NCBI GenBank assembly: GCA_964464435.1
Contig: CAYXGE010000044.1
Coordinates: forward strand, 1 to 15,783
Length of the DNA: 15,783 bases
DNA from: CAYXGE01 sp964464435
Lineage (GTDB): Bacteria; Pseudomonadota; Gammaproteobacteria; Burkholderiales; Methylophilaceae
Reading direction: 5' to 3'
The position numbers and the translations under genes are program-made. Positions within the stretch are counted from its first letter, which is position 1; each line of letters starts with the position of its first letter. Below, piece after piece: positions 1-6,750 of the stretch. The notes beneath the pieces are model-generated. The model saw only the letters and a program-made list of their open reading frames with translations. It was not told where the DNA came from and did no database searches.

Positions 1-135
1 CGCCAAATCAGAAGAATGTGTGAGTTGGTGGGTTTGCATGTAGTGGGGCTTAAAAGAGTGCGCATAGGCAGTGTAAATTTAGGTAAATTGCCGCAGGGGC
101 AATGGCGATATTTACGCACCAACGAGCGTTTTTAA
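1..135 (+). CDS. RsuA/RluF-type 23S rRNA pseudouridine synthase, C-terminal fragment
   Basis: This is the last 44 codons of a gene that begins outside the window; frame 1 is open from the first base to a TAA at 133-135. It starts RQIRRMCELVG and ends with GQWRYLRTNERF. The QIRRMCE stretch, followed by a 'LKRVRIG' strand and a 'G-x-W-R-x-L' turn, is typical of the end of the catalytic domain in the RsuA/RluB/RluE/RluF family, which isomerises uridine to pseudouridine in rRNA. The QIRRMCE form is closer to RluF than to RluB, where I would expect a VRRLWE-like version. The catalytic aspartate and the N-terminal S4 domain are not in the window, so the exact target uridine cannot be decided. Confidence 0.75.
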   Translation, partial: RQIRRMCELVGLHVVGLKRVRIGSVNLGKLPQGQWRYLRTNERF

Positions 136-168
136 GATAAGCTATTCGTTTGGATTTTTAACGATCTT

Positions 169-175
169 AAGGGGG
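169..175 (+). promoter_or_regulatory. Strong ribosome binding site of the YidB-like gene
   Basis: AAGGGGG, 7 bases before the ATG at 183. It is one of the strongest Shine-Dalgarno matches in the window, where many other genes have weak ones, and it fixes the start and suggests efficient translation. Confidence 0.7.
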
Positions 176-182
176 AAACAAC

Positions 183-575
183 ATGGGTTTGTTAGATAGT
201 ATTGCTGGTGCAGTCATGGGTAAGGTGTTGGGTGGTCAAAGCGGTGGCATGGCGCAAGTGGCCATGGATTTACTCAACCAAAATGGTGGTTTAAGCGGTG
301 TTTTAGAGAAATTTAATCAGGGTGGTTTAGCCGAGCAAGCAGCTTCTTGGGTAGGTAAAGGTGAAAATTTACCTATTTCTCCAGAGCAAATCAGCGCGGT
401 ATTGGGTAATGGCCAATTAGCAGAGATTGCAGGCAAATTTGGTATTTCACCAGAAGTATTAAGTAGCCAATTGGCAGAGCATTTGCCTGGCGTTGTGGAT
501 AAATTGACACCAGATGGCACATTGCCAGCGAACGAGGGTGACATGTTAAGCAAAGTGTTGGGCATGCTTAAGTAA
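183..575 (+). CDS. YidB-like protein (DUF937 family)
   Basis: A 130-residue protein beginning MGLLDSIAGAVMGKVLGG. It is rich in Gly, Ala, Leu and Gln, and has no signal peptide, cysteine or long hydrophobic segment. The layout matches the YidB/DUF937 family: an N-terminal amphipathic helix, then a Gly-rich linker with repeated 'GG' turns, then a C-terminal part from about residue 60 reading ISPEQISAVLGNGQLAEIAG followed by 'FGISPEVLSSQLAEHLPGVVDKLTPDGTLP'-like helices ending in MLSKVLGML. The biochemical role of this family is not settled to my knowledge and nothing here reveals it. The gene stands alone between a pseudouridine synthase end and its own terminator at 595-627, so it is probably monocistronic. 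The ATG at 183 is supported by a strong Shine-Dalgarno sequence. Family assignment is fairly sure; function is unknown. Confidence 0.8.
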   Translation: MGLLDSIAGAVMGKVLGGQSGGMAQVAMDLLNQNGGLSGVLEKFNQGGLAEQAASWVGKGENLPISPEQISAVLGNGQLAEIAGKFGISPEVLSSQLAEHLPGVVDKLTPDGTLPANEGDMLSKVLGMLK

Positions 576-594
576 GTAAAAATTGTTGGTATTT

Positions 595-627
595 AAAGGG
601 CGCTTTTTCTATAAGCGCCCTTTTTGT
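595..627 (+). terminator. Intrinsic terminator after the YidB-like gene
   Basis: An 11-bp perfect stem: AAAGGGCGCTT at 595-605 pairs with AAGCGCCCTTT at 613-623, around a 7-base loop. The T-rich run at 621-629 follows directly. It lies 20 bases past the YidB-like stop codon, and it separates that gene from uppP. Because the left arm begins AAA and the right arm ends TTT, it could act in both directions, but only the plus strand has a gene running into it. Confidence 0.9.
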
Positions 628-668
628 TTGTTAAACTGTTGGATGTTGTCTATTTTAGGTAAATAGTA

Positions 669-1469
669 ATGGAAATATTTGTAATAATTAAAGCAATTAT
701 CATGGGCTTGGTTGAGGGAGCTACAGAGTTTTTGCCTATCAGTAGCACTGGTCATTTAATTGTGGCGGGTGAAGCTATGGACTTTTTAAGCAAAGAAAAA
801 CGCGATGTGTTTGAAATAGTAATTCAACTGGGTGCGATTTTGGCAGTAGTATGGAAGTATCGCGCTAAGTTTATGCATTTGGTGCTTAACTTGGGCGAAA
901 AAAAGTCACAACAAATGATTTTGAATTTATTTGTCGCTTTTTTACCTTTAGCACTCATAGGTTTGGCGTTTCACAAGCAGATCAAGGCCTTGTTGTTTAA
1001 CCCAATATCAGTGGCCATTGCATTAATTATTGGCGGTTTTATCATGCTCTTTATTGAGCGTAAGTTGCCAGTTGCGCAAACCCATGTTGCAGATGATTTA
1101 TCCATTTCGCAAGCCATTAAAGTAGGTTTTGCACAAGCCTTAGCCTTAATTCCTGGCGTGTCGCGCGCAGGGGCAACCATTATGGGCGGCATGCTATTTG
1201 GGCTCTCGCGCACTGCAGCTACTGAGTTTTCATTCTTTCTAGCGGTGCCAGTGATGATGGCCGCCACCGCTTATGATATGACTAAGAGTTGGTCATTGTT
1301 TGATGCTGGCGATGTACCAATCATGGCGGCTGGCTTTATAACGGCTTTTTTATCGGCTTTAGTGGCTATTAATGTGTTGGTGAAATACGTCTCAAGCCAT
1401 GACTTTAAACCTTTTGCCTATTACCGCATTGTATTTGGCTTTGCAGTGTTGTTGTATTTCGGAATTTAG
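669..1469 (+). CDS. uppP: Undecaprenyl-diphosphatase (UppP/BacA)
   Basis: A 266-residue integral membrane enzyme that removes one phosphate from undecaprenyl diphosphate, regenerating the lipid carrier for peptidoglycan and other envelope polymers; overproduction of the family gives bacitracin resistance. The two family signatures are both intact. The first is the E-x3-E element with its continuation, residues 16-30 (E16, E20, S25, S26, H29). The second is PGVSRAGAT at 162-170, with the catalytic-type arginine R166. The rest is a string of hydrophobic segments consistent with the usual multi-span topology, and the length is normal. The second signature reads PGVSRAGAT where PG-T/V-SRSG-A/G-T is commoner, a mild substitution. 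The start ATG at 669 lies right at the N-terminus of the conserved region, with only a weak upstream AGG-like site. It is preceded by a terminator and followed by 78 bases before asmA. Confidence 0.96.
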   Translation: MEIFVIIKAIIMGLVEGATEFLPISSTGHLIVAGEAMDFLSKEKRDVFEIVIQLGAILAVVWKYRAKFMHLVLNLGEKKSQQMILNLFVAFLPLALIGLAFHKQIKALLFNPISVAIALIIGGFIMLFIERKLPVAQTHVADDLSISQAIKVGFAQALALIPGVSRAGATIMGGMLFGLSRTAATEFSFFLAVPVMMAATAYDMTKSWSLFDAGDVPIMAAGFITAFLSALVAINVLVKYVSSHDFKPFAYYRIVFGFAVLLYFGI

Positions 1470-1502
1470 ACGTTCACGTTAAAATAGTTGGAACTTTATT
1501 AG

Positions 1503-1530
1503 ATGCTGTTTGTATATTAATAAACAGCAT
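1503..1530 (+). promoter_or_regulatory. 9-bp perfect inverted repeat before asmA
   Basis: ATGCTGTTT at 1503-1511 is perfectly complementary to AAACAGCAT at 1522-1530, with a 10-base AT-rich spacer. It ends 17 bases before the asmA ATG. It is not a normal terminator because no T-run follows. A loose promoter match (TTGGAA at 1488-1493 and TATATT at 1513-1518, spacing 19) would put the -10 box inside the spacer, so an operator is one reading. A hairpin in the asmA leader or a weak uppP terminator are others. Confidence 0.4.
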
Positions 1531-1547
1531 AATCATCAGAGAAAATC

Positions 1548-4500
1548 ATGACAAAATTCATTAAATACGGTGCATATGGCTTAGGCGGTTTAATCGCCTT
1601 AGTATTGGTGGCGGTGGGTATTTTTGCTGCAACATTTAACCCCAATGACTATAAAGAACTCATCATTAAAACGGTACAAGAAAAAAAGCAACGTACTCTG
1701 ACTATTGATGGCGATATTAAATTAGCTTTTTGGCCAAANNNNNNNNNNNNNNNNNNNNNNNNNNNNNNNNNNNNNNNNNNNNNNNNNNNNNNNNNNNNNN
1801 NNNNNNNNNNNNNNNNNNNNNNNNNNNNNNNNNNNNNNAATCGCCACTTTAAGTTTGACAACATGCATCTCACCACTGGGCATATTGCTAAAAACGAGCC
1901 AATTAAATTAGATGCATCGTTACATGCAGTGGGCGATAACCCAAAAATGGATGCCAATATTCAGCTGAAAGGTACGTTGCTAGCAGATGCTGAGAAAAAA
2001 ATATTTGGTGCAAAAGGCTTAGACGCTGCTATTCAGGGCAGTGTAGATAGTATAAGCAAGCTAGATTTAAAAGTATCTGGCGATGTGGATGCTAAGCCTG
2101 AAGTGGGCGAGTTTATGGTGGATGGCCTCAAGTTGGTGGTCAAAGCCGATATGCAAGGTAAAGAACTCAGTCTTAATTTAACTGCACCAAAAGTGGTAGC
2201 AAAACAAGATGAAGTCAGTGGCAAAGAGGTTAATGTTGAGCTGACAAGTAAAGAGGGTGATGACAACATCACCGCCAAACTTACTTTGGCTGATTTAAAA
2301 GGCTCACCCAAGGCATTTGAAAGCTCTGGTATTTCGGGTGATATTTCTGGAAAACAAGGTGCGCGTTCATTGTCTGGCAAGTTTTCATCACCGTTTAAGG
2401 GCAACCTAGAAACGCTGGTGTTTGATTTACCCAAGTTTGCGGGCAATGTAGATATTAAAGACCCTGCCTTGCCCAATGGCGCGGCCAAATTAGGCTTTAA
2501 CGTCAATGCCCACGTTGAAGCAAACAAAGAAATAGCCAACGTAAATTTAAATGCCAATATTGATGGTAGCAATATCAAGGGAGATGTTGGCGTGGTTGGC
2601 TTTAAACAAGCTAACGTTAAGTTTAATTTAACTGCTGATAAACTAGATTTAAATAAACTATTGGGTACGCAAAAACCTAGCAAACCAAGCGCACCTTCAA
2701 CTAAACCTGCTGATTTATCTGCGCTTAAAACGGTATTGGCTCAAGGTAACGTTAATATTGGAAGTTTGTTGTATGAAAAGTACGTGATTAGTAATTTAGC
2801 CGCCACCATTAAGGCTGATGGCAAAACATTAAGTGTAAGCCCGTTTTCACTTAAGCTAGATGATAGCAATATAAAAGGTGCGCTAGGTATTACCCAATTT
2901 GAGCGTGCTTTATATACTTTTGATTTAGAGATAGACCAGCTAGATGCAGACCGTTATGCCGCAGCGGATAGTGGCGCTAAAGCTAAAGATAGTGGCAAAC
3001 CAGCAGATTTGTCAGGCTTAAAAGCATTAAACGCCAATGGTAGCTTGCGCATAGGCAATTTAAAATATGGTAAAACCCGCGCTTCAAATATCAAAATAGA
3101 TGTAAAGGCCGATGGCCAAAAGCTTGAGGCTAACCCACTCTCTGCCAAAGTGGATGATAGCCAAATTAGTGGTCGTGTAGGCATTGCGCAATTTAGCAAC
3201 CCTACCTATATCTTCGATTTAGATATCGATAAGCTTGATGTTAATCGCTATATGAGCCCAGCTAACCCATCTGGCAATAAAGAAGCTTCTTCGGGCGGTG
3301 GTGGTTTGTCAGCACTTAAAACTTTGCGTGCTGATGGCCAACTAAAAATTGGGCAAGTGAAATACGATAAAGTCAATATTGCGGGCTTTAAAGCAGGCTT
3401 AAAAGCCGATGGACAGAAACTGAGCTTAGCCCCATTTCAGGCCAAAATTGATGATAGTAATGTCGATGCAAGTTTAGGTATTACCCGTTTTGATGCCCCT
3501 ATTTATCAGTTCAAAGTGACTATTGATAAATTAGATGCAGATAAATACATCACCAAAGGCGGGTCTAAAAGCCAAGACGCAGGCGATGCCCCCATTGATT
3601 TAAGTGCGCTTAAAAACCTAAATGCAACAGGTGAAGCGCGTGTAGGTTGGTTAAAACTTGCTAACGTTAAAACAAGTAATGTGCGGATAGATTTAAAAGC
3701 GGAGGGTGGGCAAGTTACATTGGCACCATTTGCGGCTGATTTGTACCAAGGTAGCATGAACGGAAGTCTTAATGTTGATGCACGGACAATTCCAGCCATA
3801 AGTTTTAAACAAGACATGAAAAACATAGCCATTGGCCCATTGATGGTAGATGCCATTAATAACGATATGTTAGAAGGTAATGGTACAGTAAATATTGATG
3901 TCAAAACGCAAGGTGCTACTGTAGGTGCCCTTAAGCGTGGCCTGAATGGCAACGCAGCATTGAATTTGGCTGATGGCGCAGTGAAAGGCATTGATATAGC
4001 CGGTACGATTCGTGACATGAAGTCTAAGTTGGATATTTTTAAAAATAAAAACTCAGTTGATGGCGATAGTAAAAAGAAAACCGACTTTAGTGAACTTACC
4101 GCCACCTTTGATATTAAAAATGGCGTGGCGCGCAATGAAGACTTAGCCATGAAAGCCCCAATTTTAAGGCTTGCTAAGGGTGATAGCCGTGGTGATATTG
4201 ATATTGGCAATGAAAAAATTAACTACCTTGCCAAACCAACTATTGTTAAATCGCTAAAAGGGCAAGGTGGTGCAGATTTAGATAGCTTGGCGGGATTTGG
4301 TATTCCCGTGAAGATTACTGGCACATTTGCAAACCCAAAATTTGGGATGGATTTTGCAGCTATCGGCTCAGCCTTAGCCAAGAGCAATTTGCTAGATAAA
4401 GTGGGTGGTGAGAAAGGGGCTGCTGCAGGCAAGCTACTGGGTGGCGATGTGGCGGGCGGTTTAGGCAGTTTATTGGGTGGTAAGAAGGCTGCAGAAACTG

Positions 4501-4625
4501 CGCCAGCCCAAGGTACAGCTGCTGAAGCTGCGCCTGCACCAGCACCTGCCGAAGAACCAAAATCAATCGAAGATAAGGCCAAAGAAAAAGCCAAGAAAAA
4601 ACTCAATAAATTACTTGGGTTATAG
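1548..4625 (+). CDS. AsmA family envelope protein with tandem modules (contains an assembly gap)
   Basis: A member of the AsmA family, inner-membrane-anchored periplasmic proteins linked to envelope biogenesis and phospholipid movement. The N-terminus (about residues 5-30) is a single hydrophobic anchor, followed by FNPNDYKELI and a '-DGDIKLAFWP' stretch, which is the typical AsmA opening. After a 100-N gap the frame resumes with KFDNMHLTTGHIA, also AsmA-like. Residues about 339-769 are a half module plus four tandem modules of about 98 residues. The end returns to the AsmA C-terminal pattern (LNGNAALNLADGAVKGIDIAG, then GTFANPKFGMDF near residue 930). It finishes in an Ala/Pro/Glu-rich tail and a Lys-rich helix ending LNKLLGL. 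The 1025 codons exceed the roughly 600-residue E. coli AsmA, mostly because of the modules. A GAGAAAA-like site precedes the ATG. The stop overlaps the mutY start. Family is sure; the exact length is not, because of the gap. Confidence 0.9.
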   Translation: MTKFIKYGAYGLGGLIALVLVAVGIFAATFNPNDYKELIIKTVQEKKQRTLTIDGDIKLAFWPXXXXXXXXXXXXXXXXXXXXXXXXXXXXXXXXXXNRHFKFDNMHLTTGHIAKNEPIKLDASLHAVGDNPKMDANIQLKGTLLADAEKKIFGAKGLDAAIQGSVDSISKLDLKVSGDVDAKPEVGEFMVDGLKLVVKADMQGKELSLNLTAPKVVAKQDEVSGKEVNVELTSKEGDDNITAKLTLADLKGSPKAFESSGISGDISGKQGARSLSGKFSSPFKGNLETLVFDLPKFAGNVDIKDPALPNGAAKLGFNVNAHVEANKEIANVNLNANIDGSNIKGDVGVVGFKQANVKFNLTADKLDLNKLLGTQKPSKPSAPSTKPADLSALKTVLAQGNVNIGSLLYEKYVISNLAATIKADGKTLSVSPFSLKLDDSNIKGALGITQFERALYTFDLEIDQLDADRYAAADSGAKAKDSGKPADLSGLKALNANGSLRIGNLKYGKTRASNIKIDVKADGQKLEANPLSAKVDDSQISGRVGIAQFSNPTYIFDLDIDKLDVNRYMSPANPSGNKEASSGGGGLSALKTLRADGQLKIGQVKYDKVNIAGFKAGLKADGQKLSLAPFQAKIDDSNVDASLGITRFDAPIYQFKVTIDKLDADKYITKGGSKSQDAGDAPIDLSALKNLNATGEARVGWLKLANVKTSNVRIDLKAEGGQVTLAPFAADLYQGSMNGSLNVDARTIPAISFKQDMKNIAIGPLMVDAINNDMLEGNGTVNIDVKTQGATVGALKRGLNGNAALNLADGAVKGIDIAGTIRDMKSKLDIFKNKNSVDGDSKKKTDFSELTATFDIKNGVARNEDLAMKAPILRLAKGDSRGDIDIGNEKINYLAKPTIVKSLKGQGGADLDSLAGFGIPVKITGTFANPKFGMDFAAIGSALAKSNLLDKVGGEKGAAAGKLLGGDVAGGLGSLLGGKKAAETAPAQGTAAEAAPAPAPAEEPKSIEDKAKEKAKKKLNKLLGL
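1739..1838. other. Assembly gap (100 N) inside asmA
   Basis: Exactly 100 unknown bases. The reading frame happens to be open and in register on both sides (…LAFWP before, N-R-H-F-K-F after), but a round 100 is a usual placeholder for a gap of unknown size. In AsmA proteins known to me the stretch between the 'WP' motif and the 'L-TG-IA' strand is about 100 residues, not the 34 that 100 N allow, so the true gap is probably a few hundred bases. Confidence 0.95.
2562..3854 (+). repeat. Array of 4.5 tandem ~98-residue modules within AsmA
   Basis: Four modules start at 2709, 3003, 3300 and 3594 (protein residues 388, 486, 585 and 683), so the spacings are 98, 99 and 98 residues. Shared landmarks, in order, are: (A/I)DLS(A/G)LK; G-x-x-x-IG-x-LKY; SN or similar; KADGQ; PF-x-x-K-x-DDS; LGIT-x-F; an aromatic strand; then IDKLD-A/V-D/N-RY in the first three. 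A half module (DGSNIKG to LDLNKLL) at 2562-2708 precedes them, and the fourth module diverges after 'APFAADL'. Linkers between modules are rich in Ser, Gly, Lys, Ala and Pro. The copies have diverged strongly in their bases, so this is not a recent slippage or assembly artefact. Confidence 0.85.
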
Positions 4626-5686
4626 TGTCTGATTTTGCAACTCGATTAATTGCATGGCAAAAAGTGCATGGGCGACACGATTTGCCATGGCAAACCCAAG
4701 CTAACCAAGCGCCTAACCCATATGCCATTTGGGTTTCAGAGATTATGCTACAGCAAACGCAGGTGAGTGCAGTGATTGGCTATTACAATCGGTTTATGGA
4801 GCGTTTCCCTACCATTGCCAGTCTTGCCTCAGCCGAGCAAGAAGAGGTTTTGCAATATTGGAGTGGTCTTGGCTATTACTCCCGTGCAAGAAATTTGCAT
4901 CATGCAGCGCAGAGTATCATGGACGAGCATGGAGGCGTTTTCCCTCAAGATTTTGCAGTGATGCAATCGCTCTCAGGTATTGGGCGTTCAACGGCTGCAG
5001 CCATTGCCTCATTTGCCTATGGTCAAGTAAAAACCATATTAGATGGCAACGTAAAACGTGTGCTTGCCCGCCATTTTGCTATTACAGGTTGGCCAAGCGC
5101 CCCAAAAGTTGAAAAATCCATGTGGCAATTAGCTGAATCCTTGTTACCCAAAATGGAAATGCAAGCCTACACGCAAGGCTTAATGGATTTGGGCGCCACC
5201 GTTTGCACGCGCAGTAAGCCCAACTGCACATCTTGCCCCTTAAACAATAGCTGCGAGGCATTGGCACAAAATCTTATCAAGCAACTGCCTACCCCAAAAC
5301 CGCGTAAAGTGTTGCCACAAAAAGAAACCACCATGCTGATTTTGCTGGATGGGGGTGAGGTATTGTTAGAAAAGCGACCGCAAAAAGGTATATGGGGTGG
5401 TTTATGGAGTCTGCCAGAAATTGAAATGCACCAGATTGCGAGCGAAATCGCGCTAAAACGATTCGGTTTAACAGTAGAGTCCAAAGAGCCGCTCGATATT
5501 GTGCATCATGCATTTACCCATTTTAAACTGGCTATTACGCCACAACCGCTTGATATTGTTGGTCAATCAAAGCTAGTGCTTGCGCCTAATTTAATTAGCT
5601 TAAGCATAGAGGATGCAATTTCGGCAGCAATACCAGCCCCTGTTCGGCAGATATTAATCAAGCTTATCAATTCGTCGCCAAATTGA
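4625..5686 (+). CDS. mutY: Adenine DNA glycosylase MutY
   Basis: A 353-residue DNA repair enzyme that removes adenine mispaired with 8-oxoguanine. All landmarks are present: catalytic Glu39 in SEIMLQQTQV; the helix-hairpin-helix LSGIGRSTA at 116-124; the catalytic Asp140 in LDGNVKRVLAR; and the four cysteines of the 4Fe-4S cluster, C194-x6-C201-x2-C204-x5-C210. From about residue 230 a NUDIX-like C-terminal domain follows (LILLDGGEVLLEKRPQKGIWGGLW), which in the family recognises 8-oxoguanine. The hairpin has Ser where most MutY have Pro (LPG-I/V-G) and Ala-Ala-Ala-Ile where Ala-Gly-Ala-Ile is usual; both are mild. The start is GTG at 4625, whose G is the last base of the asmA stop (TAGTG), so translation is probably coupled to asmA. 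No better start exists before the conserved N-terminus. Confidence 0.96.
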   Translation: MSDFATRLIAWQKVHGRHDLPWQTQANQAPNPYAIWVSEIMLQQTQVSAVIGYYNRFMERFPTIASLASAEQEEVLQYWSGLGYYSRARNLHHAAQSIMDEHGGVFPQDFAVMQSLSGIGRSTAAAIASFAYGQVKTILDGNVKRVLARHFAITGWPSAPKVEKSMWQLAESLLPKMEMQAYTQGLMDLGATVCTRSKPNCTSCPLNNSCEALAQNLIKQLPTPKPRKVLPQKETTMLILLDGGEVLLEKRPQKGIWGGLWSLPEIEMHQIASEIALKRFGLTVESKEPLDIVHHAFTHFKLAITPQPLDIVGQSKLVLAPNLISLSIEDAISAAIPAPVRQILIKLINSSPN

Positions 5687-5752
5687 CCTCAATATGAGGT
5701 AAGATAAGTTTTTGAATATTGTTTATTTTAAGTATTAATACACTTTAAAGAT

Positions 5753-5977
5753 ATGCCATCACTTTATAAAACTCGAGATGAACGCGTGCAAGATGTGTTG
5801 CTAGCCTACACCAATGTAGATGGCTCGGTGCGCTATTCATTGACCCATGGTGGTCGTTACGTGCCCTACAGTGAGTTTGAAAAAGAAATGATGCGCCAAG
5901 AAAAAGCGTGGGCTTTAGCTCGTTTAGCCATAGACAAAATTATGCGCTTACCGCATATCGGGCAAAGTCAAACGTAG
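5753..5977 (+). CDS. Hypothetical protein, 74 residues
   Basis: I do not recognise this family. It is a small, soluble-looking, charged protein without signal peptide, cysteine or membrane segment. It reads as an N-terminal beta-like half (LLAYTNVDGSVRYSLTHGGRYV, paraphrased: short strands separated by DG and GG turns), then PYSEFEKEMMRQEKAW and a helix rich in Ala, Arg, Leu and Lys. The codon use resembles its neighbours and the frame is uninterrupted, which argues for a real gene. It lies 66 bases after mutY and 165 bases before hisB, in the same orientation, and has only a poor Shine-Dalgarno match (AAAGA, very close to the ATG). Function is unknown; the location gives no firm clue. Confidence 0.6.
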   Translation: MPSLYKTRDERVQDVLLAYTNVDGSVRYSLTHGGRYVPYSEFEKEMMRQEKAWALARLAIDKIMRLPHIGQSQT

Positions 5978-6022
5978 CAATTATCAAAACAAACAGTTTG
6001 CAGTTTTTGCCAATGCGCTAAA

Positions 6023-6048
6023 GTGATTAAATCTATGTTTTTTATCAC
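6023..6048. promoter_or_regulatory. Imperfect inverted repeat between the 74-residue gene and hisB
   Basis: GTGAT-T-AAA at 6023-6031 faces TTT-T-ATCAC at 6040-6048, giving nine-base arms with one mismatch around an 8-base spacer. It lies about 15 bases upstream of the candidate his promoter. It could be an operator or a weak transcript end for the preceding gene; no T-run follows the right arm, so a standard terminator is unlikely. Weak evidence. Confidence 0.25.
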
Positions 6049-6063
6049 AAACGCAGTATCATT

Positions 6064-6093
6064 TTGCCTCACACGCGATGTTTGAGTTAGAAT
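6064..6093 (+). promoter_or_regulatory. Candidate sigma-70 promoter of the his-tat gene run
   Basis: TTGCCT at 6064-6069 (4 of 6 to TTGACA) and TAGAAT at 6088-6093 (5 of 6 to TATAAT), with an 18-base spacer. Transcription would begin near 6100, leaving a leader of about 43 bases before the hisB ATG. No hisL-type His-codon leader peptide is visible, so attenuation of the enterobacterial kind is not supported. Confidence 0.45.
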
Positions 6094-6142
6094 ACACAAA
6101 TTATTTTTGCCATACACAATCAATCCAAAATCGCTTCAAATT

Positions 6143-6730
6143 ATGCGCACAGCTGACATCACACGTAATACCCTAGAAACGCAAATCAGTGTTTCTATTA
6201 ATCTTGACGGCACTGGAAAATCAAGCTTTGTTACGGGCTTGCCTTTTCTTGATCACATGATGGATCAAATTGCGCGCCACGGCATGATAGACATTGATGT
6301 TAAAGCCACTGGTGATTTGCATATTGATGCCCACCACACCGTTGAAGATATTGGTATCACCCTTGGCCAAGCGTTTACGAAAGCGATAGGCGATAAAAAA
6401 GGCGTGCGCCGTTATGGTCATGCCTACGTGCCGCTAGATGAGGCTTTGTCACGCGTGGTGTTGGATTTGTCAGGTCGCCCAGGCTTAGAATTCTTTTGTG
6501 AATTTACCCGTGCGCGTATTGGTGATTTTGATGTGGATTTAATACATGAGTTTTTTCAAGGCTTTGTCAATCACGGCTTGATTTCACTCCATATCGATAA
6601 TTTGCGTGGTTCAAATGCGCATCATCAAGCTGAAACTATCTTTAAAGCATTTGGACGCGCATTGCGCGCAGCGGTTGAGTTTGACCCGCGCATGACGGGC
6701 ATCATGCCTTCAACAAAAGGCCAACTCTAG
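6143..6730 (+). CDS. hisB: Imidazoleglycerol-phosphate dehydratase HisB
   Basis: A 195-residue monofunctional enzyme that dehydrates imidazole glycerol phosphate to imidazole acetol phosphate, step 6 of histidine synthesis. The His-rich metal-binding motifs of the internally duplicated fold are intact: DHM at 37-39, HIDAHHTVEDI at 60-70 and SNAHHQAE at 157-164, and the end DPRMTGIMPSTKG is standard. There is no fused histidinol-phosphatase domain, unlike the E. coli protein. I chose ATG 6143 because family members start MRT-A-x-I/V-TRNTLET; the frame extends upstream to a TTG at 6107 but those 12 residues are not family-like. No Shine-Dalgarno sequence is evident before the chosen start. It is the first gene of the his run; hisH follows after 20 bases. 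Confidence 0.95.
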   Translation: MRTADITRNTLETQISVSINLDGTGKSSFVTGLPFLDHMMDQIARHGMIDIDVKATGDLHIDAHHTVEDIGITLGQAFTKAIGDKKGVRRYGHAYVPLDEALSRVVLDLSGRPGLEFFCEFTRARIGDFDVDLIHEFFQGFVNHGLISLHIDNLRGSNAHHQAETIFKAFGRALRAAVEFDPRMTGIMPSTKGQL

Positions 6731-6750
6731 CCAAACGCTTTTAAAATATC

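Noticed and set aside
1471..1502. Possible small repeat of ACGTT/AACGT before asmA
   Set aside because: Five-base matches only; no symmetry beyond chance.
3506..4210. Long antisense open frame (234 codons) opposite asmA, and similar ones elsewhere
   Set aside because: They are shadows caused by codon bias of the sense gene; no protein family resemblance, and they cross conserved sense-strand motifs.
5686..5700. Small hairpin (ACCTCA / TGAGGT, 3-base loop) overlapping the mutY stop codon
   Set aside because: Only 6 bp and followed by AAGATAAG rather than a T-run; too weak to call a terminator.
5990..6000. Short palindrome CAAACAGTTTG after the 74-residue gene
   Set aside because: Eleven bases in AT-rich intergenic DNA with no second copy nearby; compatible with chance.
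6107..6142. Upstream TTG start extending hisB by 12 residues
   Set aside because: HisB family proteins begin at the MRTADITRNT equivalent; the extension has no family resemblance and no ribosome binding site.
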